Source: Bacteroidia bacterium (lineage in GTDB: Bacteria; Bacteroidota; Bacteroidia; J057). From it: a stretch of 64,000 nt of DNA. Positions 53,517 through 61,577 of the stretch are shown here, one piece after another (position 1 is the first letter of the stretch; every line of letters starts with the position of its first letter). The translations under genes and the position numbers were made by a program. The notes under the pieces were generated by a model, which saw only the letters and a program-made list of their open reading frames with translations, did no database searches and was not told the DNA's origin. Location: NCBI GenBank assembly GCA_030430205.1, contig JAUIGE010000028.1, positions 25,733 through 89,732 of the forward strand. Direction: 5' to 3'.

Positions 53517-53546
53517 AATTTTTGAGATAATATAGTTAGTGTTTGA

Positions 53547-53566
53547 ATCAATGTTTGAACATTGAT
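53547..53566. promoter_or_regulatory. 20-bp palindrome ATCAATGTT-tg-AACATTGAT
   Basis: Perfect 9-bp arms around a 2-nt centre, 30 nt upstream of the YceI start and 143 nt upstream of the STAND/CHAT operon start. A likely regulator-binding site in a divergent intergenic region. Which gene it serves is not clear; proximity favours the YceI gene. Confidence 0.5.
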
Positions 53567-53708
53567 GTTTAGACTTTAAACTGTAATCTCAGCAAAAGGT
53601 TTAGTCTTTTTTCATTTTTTTTCTTGCTGCCTGATTATGTTGTGTATTTGGCTCCCAGGAAAATTTACCTAACTTGAAAAGATAATCCCTGACACACCCA
53701 CTCAGCAG

Positions 53709-55298
53709 ATGCGCTACGAACTTTCTCACGATTCTATTGCACGGCAGGTCATCGAAAAAGCTTCTGATGAGATGCACCTGAGGCGCAAACTCCAGAAGTA
53801 TATAGAGGATAGGCATGAAGCTTTTTTGGAGCGGGGGGCTCAGCTTTCCAAAGATGACTGGATTTACATTTCTCCGCATTTGCAGAAAGTGTCTTTGAGT
53901 GCGGCCACAGAAAGATTTCTGCTAGAGGGGCGCAGGGCGCTGATCAGACGGGCCCGAAACAAGCGAATCGCTCAGGTCAGCATAGGGCTGTTTTTGTTTG
54001 TGGCGAGCCTGGTGAGCCTGGGCTTGTGGGCAAATGCAGAAAAGCAAAAGGCAGAAACCCAGACTTTGTATGCCGAGCAAGCCAGGCTATTGGCTATCAC
54101 CCGGGCTAAATTTGAAGAGAAAAATTACCATGATTTGCTGGCGATCAAAGATGGCTACAAGCCAGACCTATACCTCCTTGCGGTAGGCATAGATGCCTAT
54201 AAAGGCACATTTTCGCCTCTTTTTGGATGTGTAAATGATGCCATTGCCATTGAGCAGGTATTTAAGGAGCAGAAAGGCATGCTGTATGAGGATGTGAAAT
54301 CCTATTTACTGACAGACAGCTCCGCCACATCCGCGAATATTTTCCAAACCATCGGAAAAATCCGGGCGGATATCAGACCCAATGATTTCTTCATTCTCTA
54401 CCTTTCAGGCCTGGGCGTACAGGATACGGACCGTGACTCTACGGCTCCTTATGGGCTTTTTATGGCCTATGACCCTATGGGCAATCCGGAGCGGTCGGGG
54501 ATACAAGGCGGCGCCTTTTTTGAATCCCTAAGGAGCTTCGAATCCAAAGTCGTGCTGATAGCCGACTTCTCCTATGGCGGTAACTTTATCGTGCCGCTAT
54601 TTGAAGCACGGCATTCAAAAGACGTCAGCTTGCTGACGCATAATGTCTTTGGAATCAGTTCCTGCAGTGTAGACCAGGAGGCGCAGGAAGGGGATTTTGG
54701 CGGGATAAAACAGGGCGTATTTTCCTATGCCCTGGTAGAGGCGATAGATTCAATGGGGGCTGAAAAGGATGACAACGGCATGCTCTATCTCGATGAATTG
54801 GTATTGCATACCTTTCAATTTGTCAGAGAAATGGTAGATGAGCAGGATGTGCTGCCTATAGTGCCACCTACTTTTTCCAACATTCCCCTTATACAGTTTG
54901 GAGACACATTTTTTTTACCTGAAAATGCTTTCCCACTCCGGGGAACTACCTCAGAGGCGGTCGTCAAAGGCGCGCTGATCAAGCTGTTTTTTGAGATAGA
55001 ATCATCTGAAGAGAGCCAAAGAGGCCACTTATTCCAGTTGTTGAGAGGCTCAGCAACGGATGAGCAGGAGATGCTTTCTTTGTACCAAAAACTGGGCTTC
55101 AAAACTCTCAACGGCCTAAGTCCGGCAAAAAGAGAAGAGCGGGAAGGCATAAACACATGGAATGAATTTTTGTTGCGCCTTATCCAGGACGATACGGATA
55201 GCGACGAATTTATTAGCCTGTGGGAAAAGGTGAAAAATACGTCCCGTTTCAAAAGACTTATCAGTATGTACGACCTCCCCAATTTTAGTCAAAATTAG
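53709..55298 (+). CDS. STAND-tail/membrane protein with dead caspase-like domain
   Basis: A 529-residue protein. Residues 1-85 (MRYELSHDSIARQVIEK..., LERGAQLSKDDWIYISPHLQKV, LSAATERFLLEGR) match the C-terminal tail of nSTAND1 proteins, not a protein start; the in-frame sequence just upstream (IIPDTPTQQ) also reads as STAND tail. One helix at about 88-107 anchors it, with a coiled segment to about 135. Residues 150-400 are a caspase fold (LYLLAVGIDAYKG, FGCVNDA), but YLSGLG has Leu235 for the catalytic His and IADFSYGG has Ser288 for Cys. First gene of the three-gene operon; 3 nt before the CHAT gene. Confidence 0.8.
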   Translation: MRYELSHDSIARQVIEKASDEMHLRRKLQKYIEDRHEAFLERGAQLSKDDWIYISPHLQKVSLSAATERFLLEGRRALIRRARNKRIAQVSIGLFLFVASLVSLGLWANAEKQKAETQTLYAEQARLLAITRAKFEEKNYHDLLAIKDGYKPDLYLLAVGIDAYKGTFSPLFGCVNDAIAIEQVFKEQKGMLYEDVKSYLLTDSSATSANIFQTIGKIRADIRPNDFFILYLSGLGVQDTDRDSTAPYGLFMAYDPMGNPERSGIQGGAFFESLRSFESKVVLIADFSYGGNFIVPLFEARHSKDVSLLTHNVFGISSCSVDQEAQEGDFGGIKQGVFSYALVEAIDSMGAEKDDNGMLYLDELVLHTFQFVREMVDEQDVLPIVPPTFSNIPLIQFGDTFFLPENAFPLRGTTSEAVVKGALIKLFFEIESSEESQRGHLFQLLRGSATDEQEMLSLYQKLGFKTLNGLSPAKREEREGINTWNEFLLRLIQDDTDSDEFISLWEKVKNTSRFKRLISMYDLPNFSQN

Positions 55299-55301
55299 CT
55301 C

Positions 55302-57194
55302 ATGGATACGCCCCTCATATTTTTTGCCTACGCCAACGATGCCGATGAGCACCTCAATCTGCTCAAGGAAGAGAGCCGCATGCTCTTCCGGGCATTGGAA
55401 GAGCTGGATCGCAAGGAGTATATCAAGCTCTACCGCGAAGAAAGCGCCCAGTCCAAAGACGTCTTCGACGGCTTCACCCGCTACAAGGATCGCATCGCGA
55501 TCTTTCACTATGGCGGCCACGCCAATGGCACCCACCTGCGCCTCGAAGAAGGCGCCAGCGACGCCCGGGGCCTCGCCCGGCTGATGGGCGAGCAGGAAAA
55601 TCTCAAGCTCGTCTTCCTCAATGGATGCTCATCCAAAGGACAGGTGCAGACACTCTTTGACGCAGGCGTCAAGGCGGTGATTGCTACTTCTGTGCCGATC
55701 GAAGATCGGAAAGCGACCGAATTTGCGCAGCAATTTTACGAGGGGCTCGCGCACAAGCGCTCCATAGGCCAGGCCTTTGACCTGGCGACAGCCTACCTCA
55801 GGACACGCTATGGCGATAGCGTGAATGTACGCTACCGCGACTTTTTGATCGATTTTAGCCAAAAGCTCAAAGGGAAAACAGAAAGCACGGAAGTTCCCTG
55901 GGGATTGTACATCAAAGAGGAACATCGGGAAGAAATCCTGAACTATAAGCTCCCTTACTATCGCCCCATAGGTCTGCCCAAAGACATGATCCAATACATT
56001 GGCAAAAACTTCAGTGCAAACCGATACATCATGCTCGTGCTCGACGAGATGTGCAAATACAATCCTGATATCTATTCACAGATGATAGAGCAAAGAGGGG
56101 AGGAGATGGCGAAAAAGGATTCCCGCCATTATCCGGGCCTGATTATACAAAATTTTCCATGGCCGATCGGCTCCCAGATCCGGTTGTTGCGCTTGTACGA
56201 CAAACCCAATGTGGAGCGGCTGGAGCATTTGCTCAGCACCTATATCATCACCAGCCAGGTGCTGTATTACATTTTGCTGAGTGATCTGTGGGAGCAAAGC
56301 CGGGCGAAAGAAGCCAAAACCAAATGGAAAGCTTTGCAACAAAGCAAAGAGAACTATGCCAGCATGGATTTTCTGGCGCAGGTGGTTCCGCTTTACGATC
56401 AGCTTTCAGCTATCAGTGTGCCATTTGTCAGCGAATACGAAATCCTGGTAGCAGCCCTCAAAGACAAGGACAATCCGCTGAACAAAGCACATGCTTTTCT
56501 CGAAGGCCTGCGCGCCAAAATCCAATCCGATCCTCCTTTCAGTGATCTCGATACGCTCTGCCAAAAAACCGAGCAGGCCGTGTCATTGATCTTGCGATCG
56601 GCTTCTTTTCTGGCGGCCTACCGCATGCTGACCGTCCGCAATATCATGGTCGAAAGACCGCGCTTCGAAAAGCTCGCCTACGAGCTGGACATGGGCCCGC
56701 TCAATGCAGCTCAGGGCATTGACCTCAATCTTTACCAGGACCCTGCCTCCCGCCGCAAGGAAAGCTTCGCAGACAGCTTTTCCGTCATCCTCGTCGACAA
56801 TGAAAATATCATAGATCAGGCTCTGAATCTTTCGCCTTTTATCATTGACAAAAACACCTTTGTACAGATGAAAAAAAGCGAAACCACAGAGCAGGACAAG
56901 CTTGCACACATCTTTTTGCTTGCCTGGGAGGAAGAGGAAAAATTGTTTTATACTGCCATTGAACACAGTTTTTTTACAGCTTTGGAAAAAGAATCTGACC
57001 AAATCCATACGCAGATGAGCATGGAAGATTTTACGGAAGGCCGCAACCTCAAAAAGGAAAAAGAAGAAGACGACTTCGGCTTTGATTTTGGGTTAGAGGA
57101 AGAAGCAGATAAGGGAGAAACGGAAGAGGCTGCTGTAAAAGTCTTCCAGTTGTTGCAGGATCAATATGACATGCTAAAAGCTGACTTGACATGA
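55302..57194 (+). CDS. CHAT-domain protease with long helical C-terminus
   Basis: A 630-residue protein. CHAT domain in the first ~215 residues (MDTPLIFFAYANDADEHLNL) with catalytic His73 in FHYGGHANG and Cys109 in FLNGCSSKG; AVIATSVPIEDRKATEFAQQFYEGLA is typical. Residues ~230-530 are helical and unassigned. The tail is acidic (KEKEEDDFGFDFGLEEEAD). The likely active caspase-like peptidase of the operon; STAND partners in other CHAT systems control such effectors. It overlaps the STAND ATPase gene by 4 nt (ATGA), so the two are translationally coupled. Confidence 0.85.
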   Translation: MDTPLIFFAYANDADEHLNLLKEESRMLFRALEELDRKEYIKLYREESAQSKDVFDGFTRYKDRIAIFHYGGHANGTHLRLEEGASDARGLARLMGEQENLKLVFLNGCSSKGQVQTLFDAGVKAVIATSVPIEDRKATEFAQQFYEGLAHKRSIGQAFDLATAYLRTRYGDSVNVRYRDFLIDFSQKLKGKTESTEVPWGLYIKEEHREEILNYKLPYYRPIGLPKDMIQYIGKNFSANRYIMLVLDEMCKYNPDIYSQMIEQRGEEMAKKDSRHYPGLIIQNFPWPIGSQIRLLRLYDKPNVERLEHLLSTYIITSQVLYYILLSDLWEQSRAKEAKTKWKALQQSKENYASMDFLAQVVPLYDQLSAISVPFVSEYEILVAALKDKDNPLNKAHAFLEGLRAKIQSDPPFSDLDTLCQKTEQAVSLILRSASFLAAYRMLTVRNIMVERPRFEKLAYELDMGPLNAAQGIDLNLYQDPASRRKESFADSFSVILVDNENIIDQALNLSPFIIDKNTFVQMKKSETTEQDKLAHIFLLAWEEEEKLFYTAIEHSFFTALEKESDQIHTQMSMEDFTEGRNLKKEKEEDDFGFDFGLEEEADKGETEEAAVKVFQLLQDQYDMLKADLT

Positions 57195-58267
57195 AAAACC
57201 CTTTTAAGTTTCTGGATTCTTTTGATAAAGATGACAAGGACCGCTTTTTCGGGCGGGATAAGGAAACAGCGCAGCTGTACAATGCGGTCCATGCTTCCAA
57301 CCTGGTCCTGCTGTATGGCGGCTCGGGTACAGGCAAAACCAGCCTGATCAACTGTGGGCTAGCCAACCAGTTTCACGATACAGACTGGCTGCCGATTTTC
57401 ATCCGGCGGGGCCGTGACATCAACAAGGCGATTCGCCGGGAGATTGGCCGCCTGCTGCCAGACTTTGCCCACGATACAGAAACGCCTGTGCGCCAGATGG
57501 TTCGCGAATTATACATGAACTACTACCGTCCTGTCTACCTGATTTTTGATCAGTTTGAAGAGCTCTACATCATGGGGAACCAGGAGGAGCAGGAAGCTTT
57601 TCACCGCACCATCAGCAAGCTGCTGCAATCAGGTGTGCAGTGCAAGATTCTGATCATCATCCGGGAGGAATACCTGGCATATCTGTCAGAATTTGAGAAA
57701 ATGGTGCCGCCGCTCTATGACAACCGCCTGCGGATTGAGCGGATGAATGACCGCAACCTGACCCGTGTGATCACGGGTACGCTGAAGTGGGGCGGGATAC
57801 AATTGAAGGAAGCGCGGACCACGGTCACCGCGATCCTGGATAACCTGCGCAATAAAAAAAGGCGCGAAGGCATTGACCTCACCAATCTCCAGGTGTACCT
57901 GGACCGCCTCTTCAACAAGGATGTTGAGAGGCAGGGAGGCGGTGATCCGCCCCAAATCACCTTTGATCCGGCCCTCGTCGCCATGGTCGGCGAGATGGAG
58001 AATGTGCTCTCTGATTTCATTGATAATGAAATGGGGAATATTGAAGCTGGCTTGCGCCAGCAGGGCGTGGATAAACCCGATGGCATTCCCCTGGAAGTCC
58101 TCTATACCCTGGTCACCGAGGACGGCACCAAGCGCAATATGAACATGAGCCAGATACGGGAAAACCTGCCCAAAAACCGCACAATCAGCGAAAGTCATAT
58201 TGACTATTGTCTTCAGGAATTTGAGCGGATCAAATTGTTGCGCAGGTTTGCAGAAGAAGAGGAATGA
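57191..58267 (+). CDS. nSTAND1-type ATPase, truncated before the usual tail
   Basis: A 358-residue protein. N-terminus NPFKFLDSFDKDDKDRFFGRDKE is the nSTAND1 entry motif. Walker A GGSGTGKTS at 43-51, Walker B YLIFDQFEEL with Asp120, sensor IIIREEYLA, and a winged-helix-like end (LEVLYTLVTEDGTKRNMNMSQI... YCLQEFERIKLLRRFAEE). It stops where nSTAND1 proteins usually continue as (Y/R)E(L/I)(S/A)HD. That missing tail opens the gene at 53709. As a STAND it should sense a trigger, bind ATP and oligomerise to activate the CHAT/caspase partners. Confidence 0.85.
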   Translation: MKNPFKFLDSFDKDDKDRFFGRDKETAQLYNAVHASNLVLLYGGSGTGKTSLINCGLANQFHDTDWLPIFIRRGRDINKAIRREIGRLLPDFAHDTETPVRQMVRELYMNYYRPVYLIFDQFEELYIMGNQEEQEAFHRTISKLLQSGVQCKILIIIREEYLAYLSEFEKMVPPLYDNRLRIERMNDRNLTRVITGTLKWGGIQLKEARTTVTAILDNLRNKKRREGIDLTNLQVYLDRLFNKDVERQGGGDPPQITFDPALVAMVGEMENVLSDFIDNEMGNIEAGLRQQGVDKPDGIPLEVLYTLVTEDGTKRNMNMSQIRENLPKNRTISESHIDYCLQEFERIKLLRRFAEEEE

Positions 58268-58295
58268 GTAGGATTAATGGGGAATCGAAAAGCGC

Positions 58296-58303
58296 TATCT
58301 TTG
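58296..58303 (+). promoter_or_regulatory. -7 promoter box (TATCTTTG)
   Basis: TATCTTTG fits TAnnTTTG and lies 20 nt before the TlpA-like gene start at 58323, so that gene probably has its own promoter after the STAND operon. Confidence 0.55.
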
Positions 58304-58322
58304 CGCATAAATTCATATTAGC

Positions 58323-59474
58323 ATGTTACGTTTCATACTCTCACTCTCACTCTCACTCTCACTCTTCTTCACAAGCTGCACCAGCAGTTCCCCGGCGGCC
58401 AGCGACTCAGCTCCGCTGGAATACAGCATCAGCGGCACCGTAGACAGCCTGCAAGGCGATGTCAGGCAGGTGATCCTCTCCACCTATGATCCCCTTACTC
58501 AGCGCAAAATGGGGGTTGACACCAGCCAGATTACAGAGGGGAAGTATCACCTACAATATATTTTTAGCGAAGCGGATTTGTATCAGCTTGACTTCCCGGG
58601 CGGGCAGCGCGTGATGTTGGCGATAGACAAAGGGCAGGAAAAAATCAGCCTCCATGTGGAGGCCCGACGCAATGGCAAAGTGGAGATCATCGGATCTCCC
58701 GACTCCGAGAAGCTTCAGGCCTATGAGGCCTTTCGGCAGGAATCCAATACCAGGCTGATACAGCCTGCTTATGCGGCGATGCGCGCCGCCACGGCGGCGG
58801 AAGATCAGGCGGGCGAAGTCGCCGCCGTGGAGGCCTACGCCCATGCGAGCGAACTGCATCGCAGCGAGTTGATAGATTTTACCGAAAAAAATATAGGCAC
58901 CTCCATCGCCCTCTACGGCTCCATGCTGCGCTGGACAGGCGACGACAATGTCGCCAAACTGGAAAAACTCGTCAGCGACTTCAAAGCCGTACATCCCGAT
59001 CTCACCATGACTTCTGTCATGGAAGACAAAGTCAATCGCTACAAAAAAGTCGCCATCGGCGCCAAAGCACCCGCCATCGCACAGGCCGACTCCAGCGGCA
59101 ATACCATCAGCCTGGAGGCTGCAAAAGGAAAGTACACCCTGATCGACTTCTGGGCCAGCTGGTGCGGCCCCTGCCTGCTGCAAATGCCGGATTTGCACGA
59201 GGCTTACGACAAATTTCACGACAAAGGCTTCGAAATCTACAGCGTCTCCGTCGACAACAAAGCCGACAAATGGAAGGCCGCCATCGCCAAATACAAGATG
59301 AACTGGCCCAATGTCTCCGACCTCAAAGGCTGGGAATCCTCCGCAGCACGGGATTATAATGCGACTTTCGTCCCTTTCAATCTCCTGATAGATCAGGAAG
59401 GGATCATCATTGCCAAAAACCTGCACAGCAAGTCATTGCAGAGCAAGCTGGGGAGTTTGTTGGGGGAGGAGTAA
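58323..59474 (+). CDS. TlpA-like thioredoxin lipoprotein with DUF4369-like N-terminus
   Basis: A 383-residue lipoprotein: signal MLRFILSLSLSLSLFFTSC with lipobox FTSC (Cys19). Residues ~30-130 are a DUF4369-like beta domain (YSISGTVDSLQGDVRQVIL), then a helical linker, and a thioredoxin domain from about 245 with the redox pair in FWASWCGPCLLQMPDL. It probably reduces disulfides or assists cytochrome/thiol chemistry in the periplasm. The signal-peptide core is coded by five ACTCTC hexamers in tandem (58337-58366); change in copy number would lengthen the hydrophobic core without a frameshift. Confidence 0.88.
   Translation: MLRFILSLSLSLSLFFTSCTSSSPAASDSAPLEYSISGTVDSLQGDVRQVILSTYDPLTQRKMGVDTSQITEGKYHLQYIFSEADLYQLDFPGGQRVMLAIDKGQEKISLHVEARRNGKVEIIGSPDSEKLQAYEAFRQESNTRLIQPAYAAMRAATAAEDQAGEVAAVEAYAHASELHRSELIDFTEKNIGTSIALYGSMLRWTGDDNVAKLEKLVSDFKAVHPDLTMTSVMEDKVNRYKKVAIGAKAPAIAQADSSGNTISLEAAKGKYTLIDFWASWCGPCLLQMPDLHEAYDKFHDKGFEIYSVSVDNKADKWKAAIAKYKMNWPNVSDLKGWESSAARDYNATFVPFNLLIDQEGIIIAKNLHSKSLQSKLGSLLGEE
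58337..58366 (+). repeat. hexanucleotide microsatellite (ACTCTC)5 in the signal-peptide code
   Basis: Four exact ACTCTC units and a fifth, ACTCTT, in frame, encoding alternating Leu-Ser. The unit is 6 nt, so slippage keeps the frame. Confidence 0.85.
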
Positions 59475-59495
59475 AAAGGAGGATAAACCTTCGAA

Positions 59496-60308
59496 TCAGC
59501 TCAGCCGACTTTTCAAAAAGTCCTTCATCCAGCAATTGATCTCAAAGAAATCAGAGACAGCTTCCTGGCTATAAGGCAGCCGCCAGGTATAAGGCATCGG
59601 CCCAAACTCGGGCGTGATGGTGAAAAAATTCTCCCCTTCTGCCCGCCGTGCATCCAGGATGCACTGCCACCACCCCAGGAAGACTTCGACTTCCGCCTGC
59701 CATTCCGGTGCGCGCGGATCAGGGATCTGCGGCCCTTCTGCATAGCCCACGCGGGCGTGGATGTGTCCTGCCCGCTGAATGGCCTCGGCCATGATCTCCG
59801 GCTGATCTGCGAGCAGGCTCTCCGACACACAGACCCAATGCGAAAAATCCGCATTGATCCTCAATGTTTGCTGCGCATCAAAATAGGGCTTCGACGCTGA
59901 AGTACTGTAGAGAAAACGCCCACGGTGCGTTTCGTGCAGGATAGGAAGATCGTATTCGTCTTCCACTTCAAAGCCGATTTCGACCAGTTCGTTGTTTTGC
60001 TCAAAAGTCCAGAAATCCTTTCCCGTATGGGAATTGATGAGTAGCGGCTGAAAGGAAGCGGCGCTTTCGAGGGACTTTCGAAAAGCTTTTTTGTAGGTGT
60101 CAAAATCCCCTTCAGCCTGGTATTGGTGGGCGATGCAGCCCAGCTTGTATTTTTGAAGAAGGAGGCGAAGCTCTCTTCGCGAAGCCCTATCCGTCGGGAT
60201 GCCTATCTCGACGCCGTCGAAGCCGGCGGCTTTGATTTTGGCGAGCATGGCCTCGGTGCCGAGCTGATCGAGGCCCCACCAGGCGCAGTAGTAGCGGATG
60301 TCCATCAT
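59496..60308 (-). CDS. sugar phosphate isomerase/epimerase (TIM barrel)
   Basis: A 270-residue protein (Met1 or Met2) of the AP-endonuclease-2/xylose-isomerase-like TIM-barrel family: IKAAGFDGVEIGIPT at strand 2, YKLGCIAHQYQAEGD, LLINSHTGKDFW, LPILHETHRGRF (Glu-x-His metal site), INADFSHWV, AGHIHARVGYAEG and TITPEFGPMPY (C-terminal Glu). These give the expected divalent-metal ligands. It probably isomerises or epimerises a sugar or polyol derivative; substrate unknown. No partner gene beside it. Confidence 0.85.
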   Translation of the reverse strand: MMDIRYYCAWWGLDQLGTEAMLAKIKAAGFDGVEIGIPTDRASRRELRLLLQKYKLGCIAHQYQAEGDFDTYKKAFRKSLESAASFQPLLINSHTGKDFWTFEQNNELVEIGFEVEDEYDLPILHETHRGRFLYSTSASKPYFDAQQTLRINADFSHWVCVSESLLADQPEIMAEAIQRAGHIHARVGYAEGPQIPDPRAPEWQAEVEVFLGWWQCILDARRAEGENFFTITPEFGPMPYTWRLPYSQEAVSDFFEINCWMKDFLKSRLS

Positions 60309-60464
60309 TTTTTGATTAAGTTGAAGAGTGGACGCAGATCATGCAGATTGTTATGATAAGAAATATGGGAAAGTCACTAGTGGTTGAGAGGGTAGAACGA
60401 GCCACGCATTTATTGAATTCGTAGCGCGGAACAAAGCTCATCAATTGCTTAAAACAAGCCTGAG

Positions 60465-61019
60465 TTACTGTTTGACCAATTTTTTCAAATAGCGTTTGCC
60501 ATTTGACGAAATGATCGTGAGGAAATATTTCACCGGAGGAAATAAATTTGCTCTGGATATCAGAAAGTTGCCATTGGGGACAGTACTTTGCACCCAATAG
60601 GTCTGAGATCCGTTGCTGATCGGAACGATTAGGTACTGCCTGAAGTCTGGAGCTAATATTTTTTTCACCCTTGCACATACGCGGATTGCATCGCTAATAC
60701 AGCCTTCAATTTGCTGTGCAACCCAAAAATACTGCTTACCTATTTGGAAAACCCATTGTAGCAGCCCGGAAGAATTATATTTTGCTAGAAAAATATCTGT
60801 TCCCCCATTAGAGGACAGCAGGCTGGTTGCAGAGGAAGGATCAAAATCTACATTGCTTGTCTGAAAGGAACCCGCAACGTATAAATTGCCTGCGGCATCT
60901 GTTGCCAGGCTTCCATTGAAATCATCTGATGATCCTCCCAAATTAAAAGCTGTAATAAATCCACCTGAAGTGTCATACTTCGCCACAAATAAGTCGGTCC
61001 TACCGTTTGAATTCAGCAA
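60465..61019 (-). pseudogene. SBBP-repeat / T9SS protein remnant
   Basis: A 184-codon open stretch built of fragments. Its start reads as beta-propeller (SBBP) repeats (DLFVAKYDTSGGFITAFNLGG, LATDAAGNLYVAGSFQTS, DIFLAKYNSSGLLQWVF). It then matches parts of the neighbouring RCC1/T9SS protein in jumps: IRVCARVKKILAPDF against IRVRVRVKKQFAAEF, NGSQTYWVQSTVPNG against NGSQTYWVQNTVPNG, and NGKRYLKKLVKQ against EGKRYIQRIVRQ. It has no signal peptide or plausible start. I read it as a decayed, internally deleted paralogue. Confidence 0.6.
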
Positions 61020-61387
61020 ATGTGTAGCTGGGCCTGGGCCCTGTTATTTTGTTGCTTTGATGCTAGGTCAAATAGCTTCTGGTAAATTTGTCGGGCTTCT
61101 TCAAACTTTCCCTGATCTCTCAGGATATTTCCTTTCATATTCAGTAGTGAAAGTATTTCCGTGGAAAAGTCTTCCTTTTTTGCTACCTCAAAACCCTGAT
61201 TGATGTATACCAGGGCAGAGTCGGGATCATTTCTGTGAAACAGCTGGCCCAGTTCAAGTAATGCTTTCAACTGCTTTTCCGGATTGCTGCTTTTGCTTGT
61301 TTCAAGCAAGCTGTCAATTTTTGCCTGGGCAAACAAAGACAAGCTGATTGTCCAAAAAGCAAGGAACAGAAGCCATGATTTACCCAT
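61013..61387 (-). pseudogene. TPR protein, 5' part only
   Basis: About 125 residues from MGKSWLLFLAFWTISLSLFAQ, a signal peptide, followed by TPR-like helices (PEKQLKALLELGQLFHRNDPD, SALVYINQGFEVAKKEDF, GNILRDQGKFEEARQIYQKLF). It stops at 61013, right where the SBBP remnant opens. Bacteroidetes proteins that begin this way are usually long (TPR array, membrane helix, histidine kinase), so this is probably a truncated gene. A recombination junction near 61015 joins the two fragments. Confidence 0.55.
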
Positions 61388-61508
61388 GATAAAAAAGGGT
61401 GAAAGGAAAGTGATAATGCTTCTAATTATCAAATTTTGGCCATTTTGTCAAGCTTTTGGGAAGCTTTCAGCATGAAAGGCTTGTTATCTATCAAATGGAA
61501 AAGGAAAG

Positions 61509-61549
61509 TAAAAACGAAAATTGCCCGGCAAGAAAAGCTCCTTGCCGGG
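61509..61549 (-). terminator. rho-independent terminator for the RCC1/T9SS gene
   Basis: Perfect 9-bp stem CCCGGCAAG (61524-61532) with CTTGCCGGG (61541-61549) around an 8-nt loop. Read on the minus strand it is followed by a T-rich tail (ATTTTCGTTTTT), and it lies 28 nt after the stop of the gene at 61578. The tail resembles that of the terminator at 29466-29507. Confidence 0.85.
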
Positions 61550-61577
61550 TGATACATTATCATCTTACATCAACTCC

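Noticed and set aside
58551..59426. Minus-strand open frame (291 codons) over the TlpA-like gene
   Set aside because: Antisense to a clear lipoprotein/thioredoxin gene; no recognisable motif in its own translation.
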